The notes: generated from the sequence alone by a model not told the origin. A stretch of 64,000 bases of DNA from Rhodoferax sp. (GCA_018061265.1 JAGOUM010000002.1:49781-113780); one strand, 5' to 3'. Shown: positions 40,207 to 49,601, counted from the stretch's first letter. Made by a program: numbers and translations.

Positions 40207-40956
40207 ATGACCAGATCCCTGATTGCCTTTGTCCGGTTGATCCGGCTGGTGTTCCATGTGCTGTCTGGCCTGTGGCTGGTGGCCTTGCACTTTCCCAGCC
40301 AATCATCAGCGCAAAAATCTGCACAAATTAAGGCATGGGCGCAATCCCTGCTTCAATTGATTGCTATTGATGTTGAAGTAAGAGGCGTGTCGCCACAGCA
40401 AGGTCCGATGCTGCTGGTGGCCAACCATATCTCCTGGCTGGACATTGTGTTGCTGCTGGCAACCAGCCCCTGCCGCTTTGTCGCCAAATCCGAAATCGCC
40501 GCTTGGCCACTTCTGGGCCAATTGACCCGCGCCGCTGGCACCTTGTTTATCGCCCGGGATTCGCCGCGCGACGCGTTACGCGTGGTGCATCACATGGCAC
40601 AGGAACTTCAAGCTGGTGCCCTTCTGGCAGTGTTTCCCGAAGGCACCACCAGCAATGGATTGCAATTGTTGCCGTTTCATGCCAACCTGTTGCAGGCCGC
40701 CATTTCGGCGCATGCGCCAGTGCAACCCGTTGCACTCAGGTTTGTCGACACACACAGCGGCAAACCCAGCTTGGCACCGTGTTACATCGACGATGACAGC
40801 TTGCTGGATTCGGTGTGGCGCACACTGCGCGCCCCGGGCTTGCGCGCCAGCGTGCAGTTTGGCGAGGTGCAAACAGCTGACGGCCGCGACCGTCGGGCCT
40901 GGGCAGCGGACCTGCGCCATACCATTGGTCAAACCCTGGGATACCCGCCCGATTGA
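40207..40956 (+). CDS. 1-acyl-sn-glycerol-3-phosphate acyltransferase family protein (PlsC-like)
   Basis: A 249-residue membrane-associated acyltransferase. An N-terminal hydrophobic helix (~7-27) anchors it; catalytic motif I is NHISWLDI (H-x4-D) and motif III FPEGTTS. It acylates a lysophospholipid-type substrate; it could equally be an OlsA/ornithine-lipid type enzyme. ATG 40207 is chosen because the frame upstream (from 40084) overlaps the HTH gene and is not conserved in character. A repeat copy spans codons ~45-54. Convergent with uvrD, 4 bp apart. Confidence 0.85.
   Translation: MTRSLIAFVRLIRLVFHVLSGLWLVALHFPSQSSAQKSAQIKAWAQSLLQLIAIDVEVRGVSPQQGPMLLVANHISWLDIVLLLATSPCRFVAKSEIAAWPLLGQLTRAAGTLFIARDSPRDALRVVHHMAQELQAGALLAVFPEGTTSNGLQLLPFHANLLQAAISAHAPVQPVALRFVDTHSGKPSLAPCYIDDDSLLDSVWRTLRAPGLRASVQFGEVQTADGRDRRAWAADLRHTIGQTLGYPPD
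40338..40366 (+). repeat. Dispersed AGCSC-N18-nnGCTA repeat, copy 6
   Basis: GGCGC, 18 bp, TTGCTA, then TTGATGTTGAAG. Sense to the plsC-like gene, read as A-x7-A-I between the membrane anchor and the catalytic domain. Confidence 0.55.
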
Positions 40957-40960
40957 TTTC

Positions 40961-43408
40961 TCAGGGCAGCGGTGTGAGTTTGGCCACGCTGAGCGCCAGC
41001 CATTTCAGGCCATGGCGCGGAAAATTGATCTGCGCCCGGGCGTCGTCACCACTGCCCTCCAGGCTGAGCACCGTGCCTTCACCAAACTTGGCATGAAAAA
41101 GCCTTTGGCCCACTTTGAAGCCGTGCCCAGCTGGCTCGGAGCGGGCGACCGGTGCTGGCCCCGAGTAGCGTGAGAAATCTGCACCAAATTGGCCTCTGGT
41201 GCTTGATGCATAGTTGTTTTCAGCTTCACTAAATGCAGCAAACTTACCACCCCTGCGCACGCTGTTATTGGCGAACCCAGCCTGTTTCGGCGTGATCCAT
41301 TTCAAGGCTTCGTCGGGCAACTCCTCCAAAAAACGGCTGCGCAGGTTGTAGCGTGTCTGACCGTGCAACATGCGGGTTTGTGAGTGGCTGAGGTACAGGC
41401 GCTGGCGCGCCCGGGTGATGGCGACGTACATCAGGCGGCGCTCCTCTTCCAGGCCCGCCTGGTCCGACATGGAATTCTCGTGCGGGAACAAGCCCTCTTC
41501 GAGCCCGCTGATAAAGACCGCGTCGAATTCCAGCCCTTTGCTGGCGTGGACGGTCATCAGCTGAACGGCGTCCTGCCCGGCCTGTGCCTGGTTGTCACCG
41601 GCTTCAAGTGCTGCGTGGGTCAGGAAGGCAGCCAGGGGTGACAGGGTTTCGCCCGAATCAACATCGGGTGCGGGTGTATCCAGCATGGGCTGGTTCAAAT
41701 CCAGACCCTGCGAAGCCGGGGACTGGGTCAGTGGCTGGCCCAGTTCATCCACGGGCAGCGCCACCGCGTCTTTGCCAAAGCCCTCCAGGGTGACAAAACT
41801 CTCGGCCGCGTTGACCAGTTCTTCAAGGTTCTCAACCCGGTCAGCGCCCTCCCGATCGGCCTTGTAATGGGTGATCAGGCCGCTGTGCTCCAGCGTGGCG
41901 GCAATAATGTCACGCAGGCTCATGTCCAAGGTTCGCTCGCGCAGCACATCAATGCCGGCCAGAAAAGCGCCAATGTTGCTTCCCGCTTTACCACCCAGAC
42001 CACTGACGGCATCGCTCAGGGCGCAACCAGTGGCACGCGCCTGGTCCTGTAGCTGCTCCAGGCTGCGGGCTCCGATACCACGCGGCGGGAAGTTGACCAC
42101 GCGCAGGAAACTGGTGTCGTCACGCGGGTTCTCCAGCAAGCGCAGGTAGGCCAGCGCATGCTTGATTTCGGCACGCTCAAAAAAGCGCAGGCCACCATAA
42201 ACTTTGTACGGTATGCCCGCATTGAACAATGCGGTCTCGATCACGCGGCTTTGGGCATTGCTGCGGTAGAGCGCAGCCACCTCTTTGCGCGCCATGCCAC
42301 CTTGCACCAACTGCTGCATCTCGTCGACCATCCACTGCGCCTCAGAGAAATCGCTGCTGGCTTCCAGCACCCGCACCGGCTCGCCCGGCCCTTGGGCAGT
42401 GCGCAGGCTCTTGCCTAGACGGCTGCGGTTATGGCTGATCAAGGCATTGGCGCTGTCCAGGATATTGCTGCCGCTGCGGTAGTTTTCTTCGAGCTTGATT
42501 TGATGCTGAACCTCAAACTCGCGCACAAAATCTGCCATGTTGCCAACGCGTGCGCCACGAAAGGCATAGATGCTCTGGTCGTCGTCACCGACTGCCAACA
42601 CGCAGCCGGTCGACTGGAAAGCACCTTCAACGCCGCTGTGTGCCCCGGTGCCCGCGAGCATCTTGATCCAGGCGTATTGCAACTTGTTGGTGTCCTGAAA
42701 CTCGTCGATCAGGATTTGACGGAATCGGCGCTGGTAATGCTCACGAATGGGGTCGTTGTCACGCAGCAGTTCATAGCTGCGCAACATCAGCTCGCCAAAG
42801 TCCACCACACCTTCGCGCTGGCATTGTTCTTCGTAAAGCTGGTAGATCTCGACTTTTTTACGGGTCTCCGGGTCTTTGGCCACGACCGCCGCAGGGCGCA
42901 GTCCGTCTTCTTTGCAGCCGCTGATAAACCATTGAACCTGTTTGGGTGGCCAGCGCTCGTCGTCAATGCCAAACTGCTTGTACAGCCGCTTGATGGACGA
43001 CAACTGGTCCTGGGTGTCGAGAATCTGAAACGACTGCGGCAGACCCGCCAGCTTGTAATGCGCGCGCAACAGCCGGTTGCACAAGCCGTGAAAAGTGCCA
43101 ATCCACATGCCGCGCACGTTCACGGGCAACATGGATGACAGGCGCGTCATCATCTCCTTGGCGGCCTTGTTGGTGAAGGTGACCGCCAAAATCCCTGCGG
43201 GTGATACCAGCCCGGACTGAAGCAACCAGGCAATTCGGGTAGTGAGCACCCGGGTCTTGCCCGAGCCGGCTCCCGCAAGTATCAGCGCATGCTCGGCAGG
43301 CAGCGTGACGGCCGCGAGTTGCTCGGAGTTGAGGTGGTTAAGCAGCGCGCTGCCGGACGGCAGCGGACCCACTTCTGACGAGCCAATAGGGGACATGGTA
43401 GAAAGCAT
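40961..43408 (-). CDS. uvrD: UvrD/PcrA-type DNA helicase II
   Basis: An 815-residue superfamily 1A helicase for nucleotide-excision and mismatch repair. Motifs: Walker A GAGSGKT (~46-52), TFTNKAA, DEFQDTN (II), GDDDQSIYAFRGA (III), LEENYRSG (IV), TVHASKGLEFDAVFI (V) and VAITRARQRL (VI). The C-terminal HAKFGEGTVLSLEG module is the Tudor-like RNA-polymerase-contact domain of PcrA/UvrD. ATG 43408 is used; an ATG five codons in (MSPIGSSE) is also possible and neither has a clear ribosome site. Divergent from a secreted-protein gene, 23 bp apart. Confidence 0.95.
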   Translation of the reverse strand: MLSTMSPIGSSEVGPLPSGSALLNHLNSEQLAAVTLPAEHALILAGAGSGKTRVLTTRIAWLLQSGLVSPAGILAVTFTNKAAKEMMTRLSSMLPVNVRGMWIGTFHGLCNRLLRAHYKLAGLPQSFQILDTQDQLSSIKRLYKQFGIDDERWPPKQVQWFISGCKEDGLRPAAVVAKDPETRKKVEIYQLYEEQCQREGVVDFGELMLRSYELLRDNDPIREHYQRRFRQILIDEFQDTNKLQYAWIKMLAGTGAHSGVEGAFQSTGCVLAVGDDDQSIYAFRGARVGNMADFVREFEVQHQIKLEENYRSGSNILDSANALISHNRSRLGKSLRTAQGPGEPVRVLEASSDFSEAQWMVDEMQQLVQGGMARKEVAALYRSNAQSRVIETALFNAGIPYKVYGGLRFFERAEIKHALAYLRLLENPRDDTSFLRVVNFPPRGIGARSLEQLQDQARATGCALSDAVSGLGGKAGSNIGAFLAGIDVLRERTLDMSLRDIIAATLEHSGLITHYKADREGADRVENLEELVNAAESFVTLEGFGKDAVALPVDELGQPLTQSPASQGLDLNQPMLDTPAPDVDSGETLSPLAAFLTHAALEAGDNQAQAGQDAVQLMTVHASKGLEFDAVFISGLEEGLFPHENSMSDQAGLEEERRLMYVAITRARQRLYLSHSQTRMLHGQTRYNLRSRFLEELPDEALKWITPKQAGFANNSVRRGGKFAAFSEAENNYASSTRGQFGADFSRYSGPAPVARSEPAGHGFKVGQRLFHAKFGEGTVLSLEGSGDDARAQINFPRHGLKWLALSVAKLTPLP

Positions 43409-43431
43409 GGCCCATTGTAGAAAGGCCGTTC

Positions 43432-44187
43432 ATGTGTCATCGTTTGAAGAAGCCCAGTACCGCCAGTCGGAACACGATTGACCGCCTCAAGTCAGGTGCC
43501 GTGGCTGCACTACTGATTGTGGGGACCACCGGGACAGCCTGGGGTCAATTTTTGTGCAGCAGCGACAACCAGGTCGCACCCGCAGCCCTGGCTGAGCGAT
43601 TTATCAGCGCCGACTGTGCGTTTTGCTGGCGGCAGCCTGTGCCCGTGCCAAAGTCTGCCTCAGGGCTGACGCTGGACTGGATCGTGCCGGGCGCACTAGG
43701 CGACGAAGCCCCACTTTCGACGGCAGCCAACCGGGACGCGCTGGTCCGCCTGGAATCTCTGGATCTGGCCGCGCCACAGACCCAACGCCTGGTCCATCAG
43801 GTGGTGGACTTGCCGCCTGAAATCAGCTTGCGCGTTGCGCATGGTTTGGTGCTTGGTGGCTATGTCGGGGCGTCCATTTCACTGAGCTTCGTCAAAACAA
43901 CCCAAACCAAACTGCCCTTGCACGCCTGGCTGGTGCTGGTTGAACACCTTCCAGCCGGAACCGAAGGCAGTCCCACGCCAAGAATTCTCGCAAGAAACAT
44001 GCTCCAGCCCATATGGAACATTGATAGTTCGCTACAAAATAATGTTGTTTACCAGGAAACTGAAATGCGGCCGATGAATATCCCTGCTGGCACCAACACC
44101 GCCAACATCGGGGTCGTAGGCTGGGTATCAGACCATACTGGCAAGATTCTGGTTGCCGCCCAATCCGCCTGCTCGCCAGATCAATAA
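43432..44187 (+). CDS. Secreted protein of unknown function with CxxC motif
   Basis: A 251-residue protein with a Sec-type signal (basic start, hydrophobic AVAALLIVGTTGTAWG near residues 23-38). After cleavage the mature part starts near QFLCSSDN. FISADCAFCWRQP (~58-70) holds a CxxC pair, which could be a redox or disulphide site; a thioredoxin-like reading is possible but the rest of the fold was not recognised. AAAGG precedes ATG 43432 by 7 nt. Divergent from uvrD. A dispersed-repeat copy lies near residues 192-200. Confidence 0.7.
   Translation: MCHRLKKPSTASRNTIDRLKSGAVAALLIVGTTGTAWGQFLCSSDNQVAPAALAERFISADCAFCWRQPVPVPKSASGLTLDWIVPGALGDEAPLSTAANRDALVRLESLDLAAPQTQRLVHQVVDLPPEISLRVAHGLVLGGYVGASISLSFVKTTQTKLPLHAWLVLVEHLPAGTEGSPTPRILARNMLQPIWNIDSSLQNNVVYQETEMRPMNIPAGTNTANIGVVGWVSDHTGKILVAAQSACSPDQ
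44006..44034 (+). repeat. Dispersed AGCSC-N18-nnGCTA repeat, copy 7
   Basis: AGCCC, 18 bp, TCGCTA, then CAAAATAATG. In the secreted-protein gene, sense, but read in a different codon phase from the other copies; the weakest of the nine. Confidence 0.45.
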
Positions 44188-44270
44188 GGCATATCAGCGT
44201 TTAAGCCGGTTTGTCAGCATTTGGCACGGCCGAGTCGGATCAGCGGGCTTCAAGCCCGTTAGAATCAAGC

Positions 44271-44303
44271 ACCGGGCCCAAGCATTTTGGCCCGGTAGTT
44301 TTT
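44271..44303 (+). terminator. Strong hairpin with T-run upstream of guaC
   Basis: ACCGGGCC (44271-44278) pairs perfectly with GGCCCGGT (44289-44296), loop of 10, followed by AG and five T. A second hairpin, CGGGC-TTCAA-GCCCG, lies just before it (44244-44258), and TTAGAAT (44259-44265) sits between the two. It may end the secreted-protein transcript (84 bp after its stop) or act as an attenuator in the guaC leader, 97 bp before the start. Confidence 0.75.
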
Positions 44304-44399
44304 CTGGCTGGCGTCAATCACTGGTGCCACTGATCTGCCGGACCCAATCCAAGCGCCCACCTGTTCAACAACAGTATTCTTTGGAGCTTGGAGAAATTT

Positions 44400-45377
44400 A
44401 TGGAAATTTTTGACTATGACAACATTTTGTTGTTGCCACGAAAATGTCGGGTGGACAGTCGCTCGGAATGTGACGCGGGGGTCGACTTCGGACCCAAGCG
44501 GTTTCGGATCCCGGTTGTACCCGCCAACATGAAAACTGTGGTGAGTGAGTCCATCTGTATCTGGTTGGCGCAAAACGGCTATTTCTATGTCATGCACCGC
44601 TTTGACCTTGACAACGTCGCGTTTGTTCGCGACATGACCGAGCGTGGCCTTTATGCGTCAATTTCGCTGGGTGTCAAAAAGCCGGACTATGAAACGGTGG
44701 ATCGCCTGGTGGCGCTGGGACTCACTCCCCAATACGTCACGATCGACATTGCCCATGGCCATGCCGACAGCGTAAAAAACATGATTGCCTACCTGCGCGA
44801 AAAGATCCCGACCACCTTCATCATTGCTGGCAACGTGGCCACACCCGAAGCGGTGATTGATCTTGAAAACTGGGGTGCTGACGCGACCAAGGTGGGTATC
44901 GGCCCGGGGAAAGTGTGTATCACCAAACTCAAGACCGGTTTTGGCACCGGGGGTTGGCAACTAAGCGCACTAAAGTGGTGTGCACGGGTGGCGACAAAAC
45001 CCATCATCGCCGATGGTGGCATACGCGACCATGGCGACATTGCCAAAAGTATCCGTTTTGGCGCCACCATGGTCATGATTGGCTCCTTGTTTGCAGGTCA
45101 TCAGGAAAGCCCGGGGCAAACGGTCGAGGTGGATGGCAAACTTTACAAGGAATACTATGGCTCGGCCAGCGATTTCAACAAAGGTGAATACAAACACGTT
45201 GAAGGCAAACGCATCCTCGAGCCCATCAAGGGCAAACTGGCTGACACACTGATTGAAATGGAACAAGATGTACAAAGCTCCATCAGCTACTCAGGTGGCA
45301 GAAAACTGATGGACATCCGCAAGGTGAATTACGTGACACTGGGTGGTGACAACGCGGGTGAGCACCTGCTGATGTAG
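44400..45377 (+). CDS. guaC: GMP reductase
   Basis: A 325-residue TIM-barrel enzyme converting GMP to IMP with NADPH, balancing purine nucleotides. It resembles the Firmicute-type Gua[17 protein letters not shown], catalytic C173 in [55 protein letters not shown] and the C-terminal [11 protein letters not shown]...[16 protein letters not shown]. No CBS domains, so it is not IMP dehydrogenase. A TTG four codons earlier is inside the GGAG ribosome site, which is 7 nt before ATG 44400, so ATG is the start. Confidence 0.93.
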   Translation: MEIFDYDNILLLPRKCRVDSRSECDAGVDFGPKRFRIPVVPANMKTVVSESICIWLAQNGYFYVMHRFDLDNVAFVRDMTERGLYASISLGVKKPDYETVDRLVALGLTPQYVTIDIAHGHADSVKNMIAYLREKIPTTFIIAGNVATPEAVIDLENWGADATKVGIGPGKVCITKLKTGFGTGGWQLSALKWCARVATKPIIADGGIRDHGDIAKSIRFGATMVMIGSLFAGHQESPGQTVEVDGKLYKEYYGSASDFNKGEYKHVEGKRILEPIKGKLADTLIEMEQDVQSSISYSGGRKLMDIRKVNYVTLGGDNAGEHLLM

Positions 45378-45394
45378 ATCCGCGGCTATCCAAC

Positions 45395-45415
45395 GCTGCC
45401 GCAACAGGTGCGGCG
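45395..45415. terminator. Possible hairpin terminator between convergent guaC and glycosylphosphotransferase gene
   Basis: GCCGCA (45398-45403) pairs with TGCGGC (45409-45414) around a 5-nt loop in the 39-bp gap between the two convergent stops. The T-run after it is only three bases, so efficiency is doubtful. Confidence 0.35.
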
Positions 45416-45416
45416 T

Positions 45417-46784
45417 TTAGTAGACGTTCTTGTTGAGCAGGCTGGCGAAAGGTGTGATCAATATGATCCGGATGTCCAGCCAGATTGACCAGTTTTCCAG
45501 ATAGTACAGGTCATGCTGAATCCGCTGTTCCATCTTCTCCAAAGTATCCGTCTCACCACGAAACCCACACACCTGCGCCCAGCCGGTGATGCCGGGCTTG
45601 ACCTTGTGGCGCAATGCATATTTGGGTATCAGCACCTTGTACTGTTGGTTATGCTGGAGCGCGTGCGGACGAGGCCCCACCACCGACATATGACCCTGCA
45701 ACACATTGATAAACTGGGGTAACTCATCCAGACTGGTTCGGCGCAGGAAGCGACCCAGCGCCGTGACCCGAGGGTCGTGCCGCTGGGCTTGTGTCACCGC
45801 GCCATCAGACTCCTGATGAACCATCATCGAGCGAAACTTGTACACCCAGATTTCCTCATCATTCCATCCATGCCGCTTTTGCTTGAACAGCACCGGGCCA
45901 GATGAGGTCAACTTGATGGCAAGGGCAATCAACAGCATTAATGGGCTCAACAGAATCAGAGCAAGCGTGGCCACGGTGTAGTCAAGAGTCGCCTTGATCA
46001 ACTGGCGGTTGCCAAAAATTGGCGAAACCGAAATATCGATCATCGGAATACCCACCGTCACACTCATGCCATGATTCAGAATCTGGTACATCATCAAGTC
46101 AGGTAGCAAACGGATGTTGGCAATGGAGTTTCGCAGCGAATACATCACCTCATCGAGCTGATTCTGATCAGTCAGACTTAAACTGATCCAGACTTCATCG
46201 GGCTTGAGCCGGGCATTCAGTTCCTCGAGGTCGATACCGTCACCTTGGACCACGGTTGCCACAATGTCATAACCACTCCAAGTCGCGCGCTCAATACGCT
46301 CCCTCACCGCTTGAAGCATGTCGGTGTCGCCGTACAGCACAACGGTCTTGTGGTTGTACCCGGCACTCCGCATTCTGGCCATCACCAGGAATGCGGCGAC
46401 GCGCCCGGTCCACAGCAACAAACCGGAGACACCCAGCCAGGTTACCAGCCATATTCGGGAAAACGATTCTGCGCTCTTGGTCATGGCCAACAGGACAATC
46501 AACAACATCCAGGCAATCAGCCAACCAAAAGTCACCCGACCCAGCATCGCGCCCAATGAGCCACCAGCCCACAAGTGGTACACCTTGCCAAAGACCAGAC
46601 CCGAAAACAGCGACATGATCACGATCAGGAACAGGTCAACGGATCGGAGATCAGCGATACCTTCCGGACCAAAATGCCGGATCTGATAGGCGATCCAGCC
46701 ACCGGCAAAGACGGCCAGCAAATCCAGCAGTTGCACCATCGTTGCAGGCGTTGATGCGCCAGAGCGAACCGCAAATTTGCTCAT
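45417..46784 (-). CDS. Undecaprenyl-phosphate glycosylphosphotransferase (WcaJ/WbaP type)
   Basis: A 455-residue membrane enzyme moving a sugar-1-phosphate, usually glucose or galactose, onto undecaprenyl phosphate to begin exopolysaccharide repeat units. N-terminal half: four helices (~15-125) and a CoA-binding-like domain (~140-260); a further helix at ~283-305; then the catalytic Bac_transf domain with KFRSM, DPRVTALGRFLRRTSLDELPQ, SVVGPRP and KPGITGWAQV, and the C-terminal DLYYLENWSIWLDIRIIL. Stands alone here without polymerase, flippase or glycosyltransferase genes. Confidence 0.92.
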   Translation of the reverse strand: MSKFAVRSGASTPATMVQLLDLLAVFAGGWIAYQIRHFGPEGIADLRSVDLFLIVIMSLFSGLVFGKVYHLWAGGSLGAMLGRVTFGWLIAWMLLIVLLAMTKSAESFSRIWLVTWLGVSGLLLWTGRVAAFLVMARMRSAGYNHKTVVLYGDTDMLQAVRERIERATWSGYDIVATVVQGDGIDLEELNARLKPDEVWISLSLTDQNQLDEVMYSLRNSIANIRLLPDLMMYQILNHGMSVTVGIPMIDISVSPIFGNRQLIKATLDYTVATLALILLSPLMLLIALAIKLTSSGPVLFKQKRHGWNDEEIWVYKFRSMMVHQESDGAVTQAQRHDPRVTALGRFLRRTSLDELPQFINVLQGHMSVVGPRPHALQHNQQYKVLIPKYALRHKVKPGITGWAQVCGFRGETDTLEKMEQRIQHDLYYLENWSIWLDIRIILITPFASLLNKNVY

Positions 46785-46991
46785 GGATGACGATTCATTG
46801 GGTCAACCGACCGCCAACGACTGTGGAAACGATGCATTATGAAAATTTCTTCAAGTCCGATTGAACGCGCATCAGCTAAAGACAGGTAGCTCTCATTGAT
46901 GGTTCACACCCTATCACACACCTGACAGGTTGTGCATTCTCTCAGGATTATTGTTCAACATCATGTCAAATTTCTGTTTTTGAAACACAGG

Positions 46992-47025
46992 GTCGGCAGG
47001 CTCAAGAAAGCCGCGGCACGCCGAC
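46992..47025. other. Nested inverted repeat downstream of cti
   Basis: GTCGGC (46992-46997) and GCCGAC (47020-47025) enclose a second short stem GGCT/AGCC (46999-47012), giving a branched hairpin 30 bp after the cti stop on the minus strand. There is no T-run, so it is not a standard terminator; it could protect the mRNA end. The rest of the 270-bp gap 46785-47054 shows nothing else. Confidence 0.4.
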
Positions 47026-47054
47026 AAACAATGGGTGAAAAGCGCTCATGTGCC

Positions 47055-49433
47055 CTAGCGGTTCTCAAACCGGGCCAGATCCAGCAGGGCAGCGTCCTCA
47101 GGTGCCCAACGTTGGTATGCAGTCATCAATGCATCACTGGCGAACCAAAAGTCAGGATCGGTACGGCGGATGGCAAAGCGGTCAGCAAATGCGCGGTAGT
47201 CCGACTCTGACCTCAAACTCGCAATGGCCTGAACCAACGCGGATAACTGATCTGCATTGACTTGCAACAAGGCATTGGGATAGGCACCGATAAAACCATT
47301 TGCCACAGTCAACGTGTTTTCGTCAGGAACCAAGGTTGAACTCTCCCGGAAAAGGGTGCTCACGTTCTGATGCGCTGTGTTGCGCAGCAGACTCACGTAC
47401 CGGGCGTTTGCAGCGGCACCCTCGGCCCGTGGTTCGGCCTCAATCCGAAGTACGCTGACTTCAGGCAGCCACTGCAATGATCGACCACGCACCTTTGCCA
47501 AATCAGAAAGCGCCTGACCAATCTGGGCAGATGCTTCGGTTTTGGCGTTGATTTCATGGCGCATATCCAATACCGGCAAAAGCCGCCGTCTAAGAAGTGC
47601 AAAGAGGTGTTGCTGCGATGCGGTGCCGGGCGGGTACTTGATGCCACTTTCAGCGTCAAAGCGGTAGATACCCCCGAGAACCCGACTTTTCACCTCGTCA
47701 CTTGCGCCACGGTACCAACTGTCCCGCACGGCGCTCCGATCAGCCTTGGGCAATAACATCAAGAAGTGTGACTCGCCCTCCATGCGCAAAAAGTCCATCG
47801 CCAGACGCGTCTGCAATTGATGCGCGGTATTGCCATACACATCGAACCCGGCAGCCAGCAGATAAAAGATGCGCTCCAGCAAAGGGTAACCAATAACCCA
47901 AGCGGTCTTGGGCGGCTCTCCGATGAGCCCACGTTCGACGGTTGCACTGTCAAAGTGACGAAATATCGTCAGTGCTGCGTTGGGGTTGTGCTGGTCGCCG
48001 TCCCACACGAAGTTGATGTTGATCGGAGCGCGCCCGGCACCAAAAACTTTATCCATGTGCCGGGTCTTTGCGGCCAAAATCCTGTCTTCTGCGGCGGCGA
48101 TGGCTCGCCAGGCGAAAACGCTGGCGTTGCTGCCTTCAGATGCCGGCATCCTCAATTCCTCGGCCTCTCGGGCGACCAATTGGGATGCGTCATCATTGGC
48201 ACCCAGGTCAGGGTCAACAAAAAACACCCAGAACCGGTCATTGATCACATCAAGTGCCGTTTGTCCCCGACAAACCGGACCCTTGATGAAATTACTGACA
48301 AAATAGCCCGCATCGTCCAGCAAGAAACGGTAGCGCGAGCGCAGTGGAATCGCCGCAAAGGTTTTGAAGGTGTTGGCGGCGACCTCAGCGTCGTAACCGG
48401 GCAGAGTATCCACGTCAAAAGGAACTTCATGAAACCACTGGCGCCACCGCGCCATACGTGCTGGGCTTAGCACATAGGGCATGTAGGTCTTGGCCAGTAG
48501 TGTTTCGCGATCTCGCACCAGCCTGTAAAAAGGCCGCTCATTCCCAGGATGGTCAAACGGTCGGCGCGTGGCAATCAGATGCACCGGTTTGCCTGGCGGA
48601 GTAGTACTGCGAACCAACCGGAACACATGCCCCTGCCCATCATTCTCAAATTTCAAATGCCCCAGGAACAGGTGTTCAAAAAGATAGCGTGCAACCAATT
48701 GGTGCTTGCGCGATGGGCTGTTCAGCAGTTGTTCCCACGCCGCGACTTGTTGCAACACCTTGGTGGGCAGTTCGGGTACCGTGTCGTCGGGTGAACCGGC
48801 CTGCAACCACTGCCTGATGACCTCCGACTCGTGAGCTTTCAGACCCGGAAAACCGTAGGGCATACCAGCCAGTGGTTGATTGACGGCATGTGCATCGAAC
48901 TCATCCAGTTGCGGACAGGTATTGGCACGGCTCAAGGAAAAATCGAATTTCGCCTCAGACAGCACGGGCGTGGTCGGGAGTGGGTTGTTTTGTTTTAGCG
49001 TCAGGCTACGCCACAGCACACTTGCCACCACTTGGTTTTCCGCTGTTTCATCGCGTTCGTTAAGAACCGACCCAAAGCCCAGACGGCGCCACTGTGAGGC
49101 TTGTTGTGCATCAATGCCAAGTCGGGTCAATGGCGCCTGATGGACACGCAAATCTCCATAAACACTCGCTTTGGTCAGCCCACGAGCAATCCCTTGCCAA
49201 CTGCCAAGATTGAGCTGGCATGGGGCGTCATAACACCCATGGCAAACAACACACCGTTTGTCAAATATCGGCTTGACGTCGCGGGTGTAACTCGGGGCGT
49301 TGGCCTCAGGTGGCCTAGGCGAGTCATAACGTGTTGGCTCGGCCAAACCGAAGCGACTATCCAAGGTGTCAGAGACCAGCGTGGCGCAACCAGCCACCAC
49401 ACTGAGCAACAACACTAGAGCGGGCAGACGCAT
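47055..49433 (-). CDS. cti: Fatty acid cis/trans isomerase
   Basis: A 792-residue periplasmic haem protein that turns cis unsaturated membrane fatty acids into trans ones, a fast response to solvents and heat. The signal MRLPALVLLLSVVAGC carries a lipobox with C16, so it may be a lipoprotein; a c-type haem site CVVCH (C61, C64, H65) follows, as in known Cti. Long conserved central region includes RFLLDDAGYFVSNFIKGPVCRG and INFVWDGDQHNPNAALTIFRHFDSA. The reading frame is open further upstream but that would run through the tRNA-Leu gene; ATG 49433 is the first start giving a signal peptide. Confidence 0.93.
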   Translation of the reverse strand: MRLPALVLLLSVVAGCATLVSDTLDSRFGLAEPTRYDSPRPPEANAPSYTRDVKPIFDKRCVVCHGCYDAPCQLNLGSWQGIARGLTKASVYGDLRVHQAPLTRLGIDAQQASQWRRLGFGSVLNERDETAENQVVASVLWRSLTLKQNNPLPTTPVLSEAKFDFSLSRANTCPQLDEFDAHAVNQPLAGMPYGFPGLKAHESEVIRQWLQAGSPDDTVPELPTKVLQQVAAWEQLLNSPSRKHQLVARYLFEHLFLGHLKFENDGQGHVFRLVRSTTPPGKPVHLIATRRPFDHPGNERPFYRLVRDRETLLAKTYMPYVLSPARMARWRQWFHEVPFDVDTLPGYDAEVAANTFKTFAAIPLRSRYRFLLDDAGYFVSNFIKGPVCRGQTALDVINDRFWVFFVDPDLGANDDASQLVAREAEELRMPASEGSNASVFAWRAIAAAEDRILAAKTRHMDKVFGAGRAPININFVWDGDQHNPNAALTIFRHFDSATVERGLIGEPPKTAWVIGYPLLERIFYLLAAGFDVYGNTAHQLQTRLAMDFLRMEGESHFLMLLPKADRSAVRDSWYRGASDEVKSRVLGGIYRFDAESGIKYPPGTASQQHLFALLRRRLLPVLDMRHEINAKTEASAQIGQALSDLAKVRGRSLQWLPEVSVLRIEAEPRAEGAAANARYVSLLRNTAHQNVSTLFRESSTLVPDENTLTVANGFIGAYPNALLQVNADQLSALVQAIASLRSESDYRAFADRFAIRRTDPDFWFASDALMTAYQRWAPEDAALLDLARFENR

Positions 49434-49489
49434 AAACCGTACTACATCCTTGGCATCGCAATACGACAGAGACTTGACACAAAAATGGC

Positions 49490-49582
49490 TGGTGCCCGAG
49501 ACCGGAATCGAACCGGTACGCCCGTTATTCACGAAGCGGCGGATTTTAAGTCCGATGTGTCTACCTATTTCACCACTCGGGC
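49490..49582 (-). tRNA. tRNA-Leu (anticodon TAA)
   Basis: Acceptor GCCCGAG pairs with CTCGGGC; discriminator A and encoded CCA (49490-49492). Anticodon loop CTTAAAA gives TAA; a long variable arm (CGTGAATAACG region) marks a class II tRNA; T-arm GGTTCGATTCC is present. Last tRNA of the four-tRNA minus-strand cluster. Confidence 0.97.
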
Positions 49583-49601
49583 ACAGTGTGTATTGTGAAA
49601 C

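Noticed and set aside
44188-44399. Purine riboswitch before guaC
   Set aside because: The hairpins are simple inverted repeats; no purine aptamer core could be recognised.
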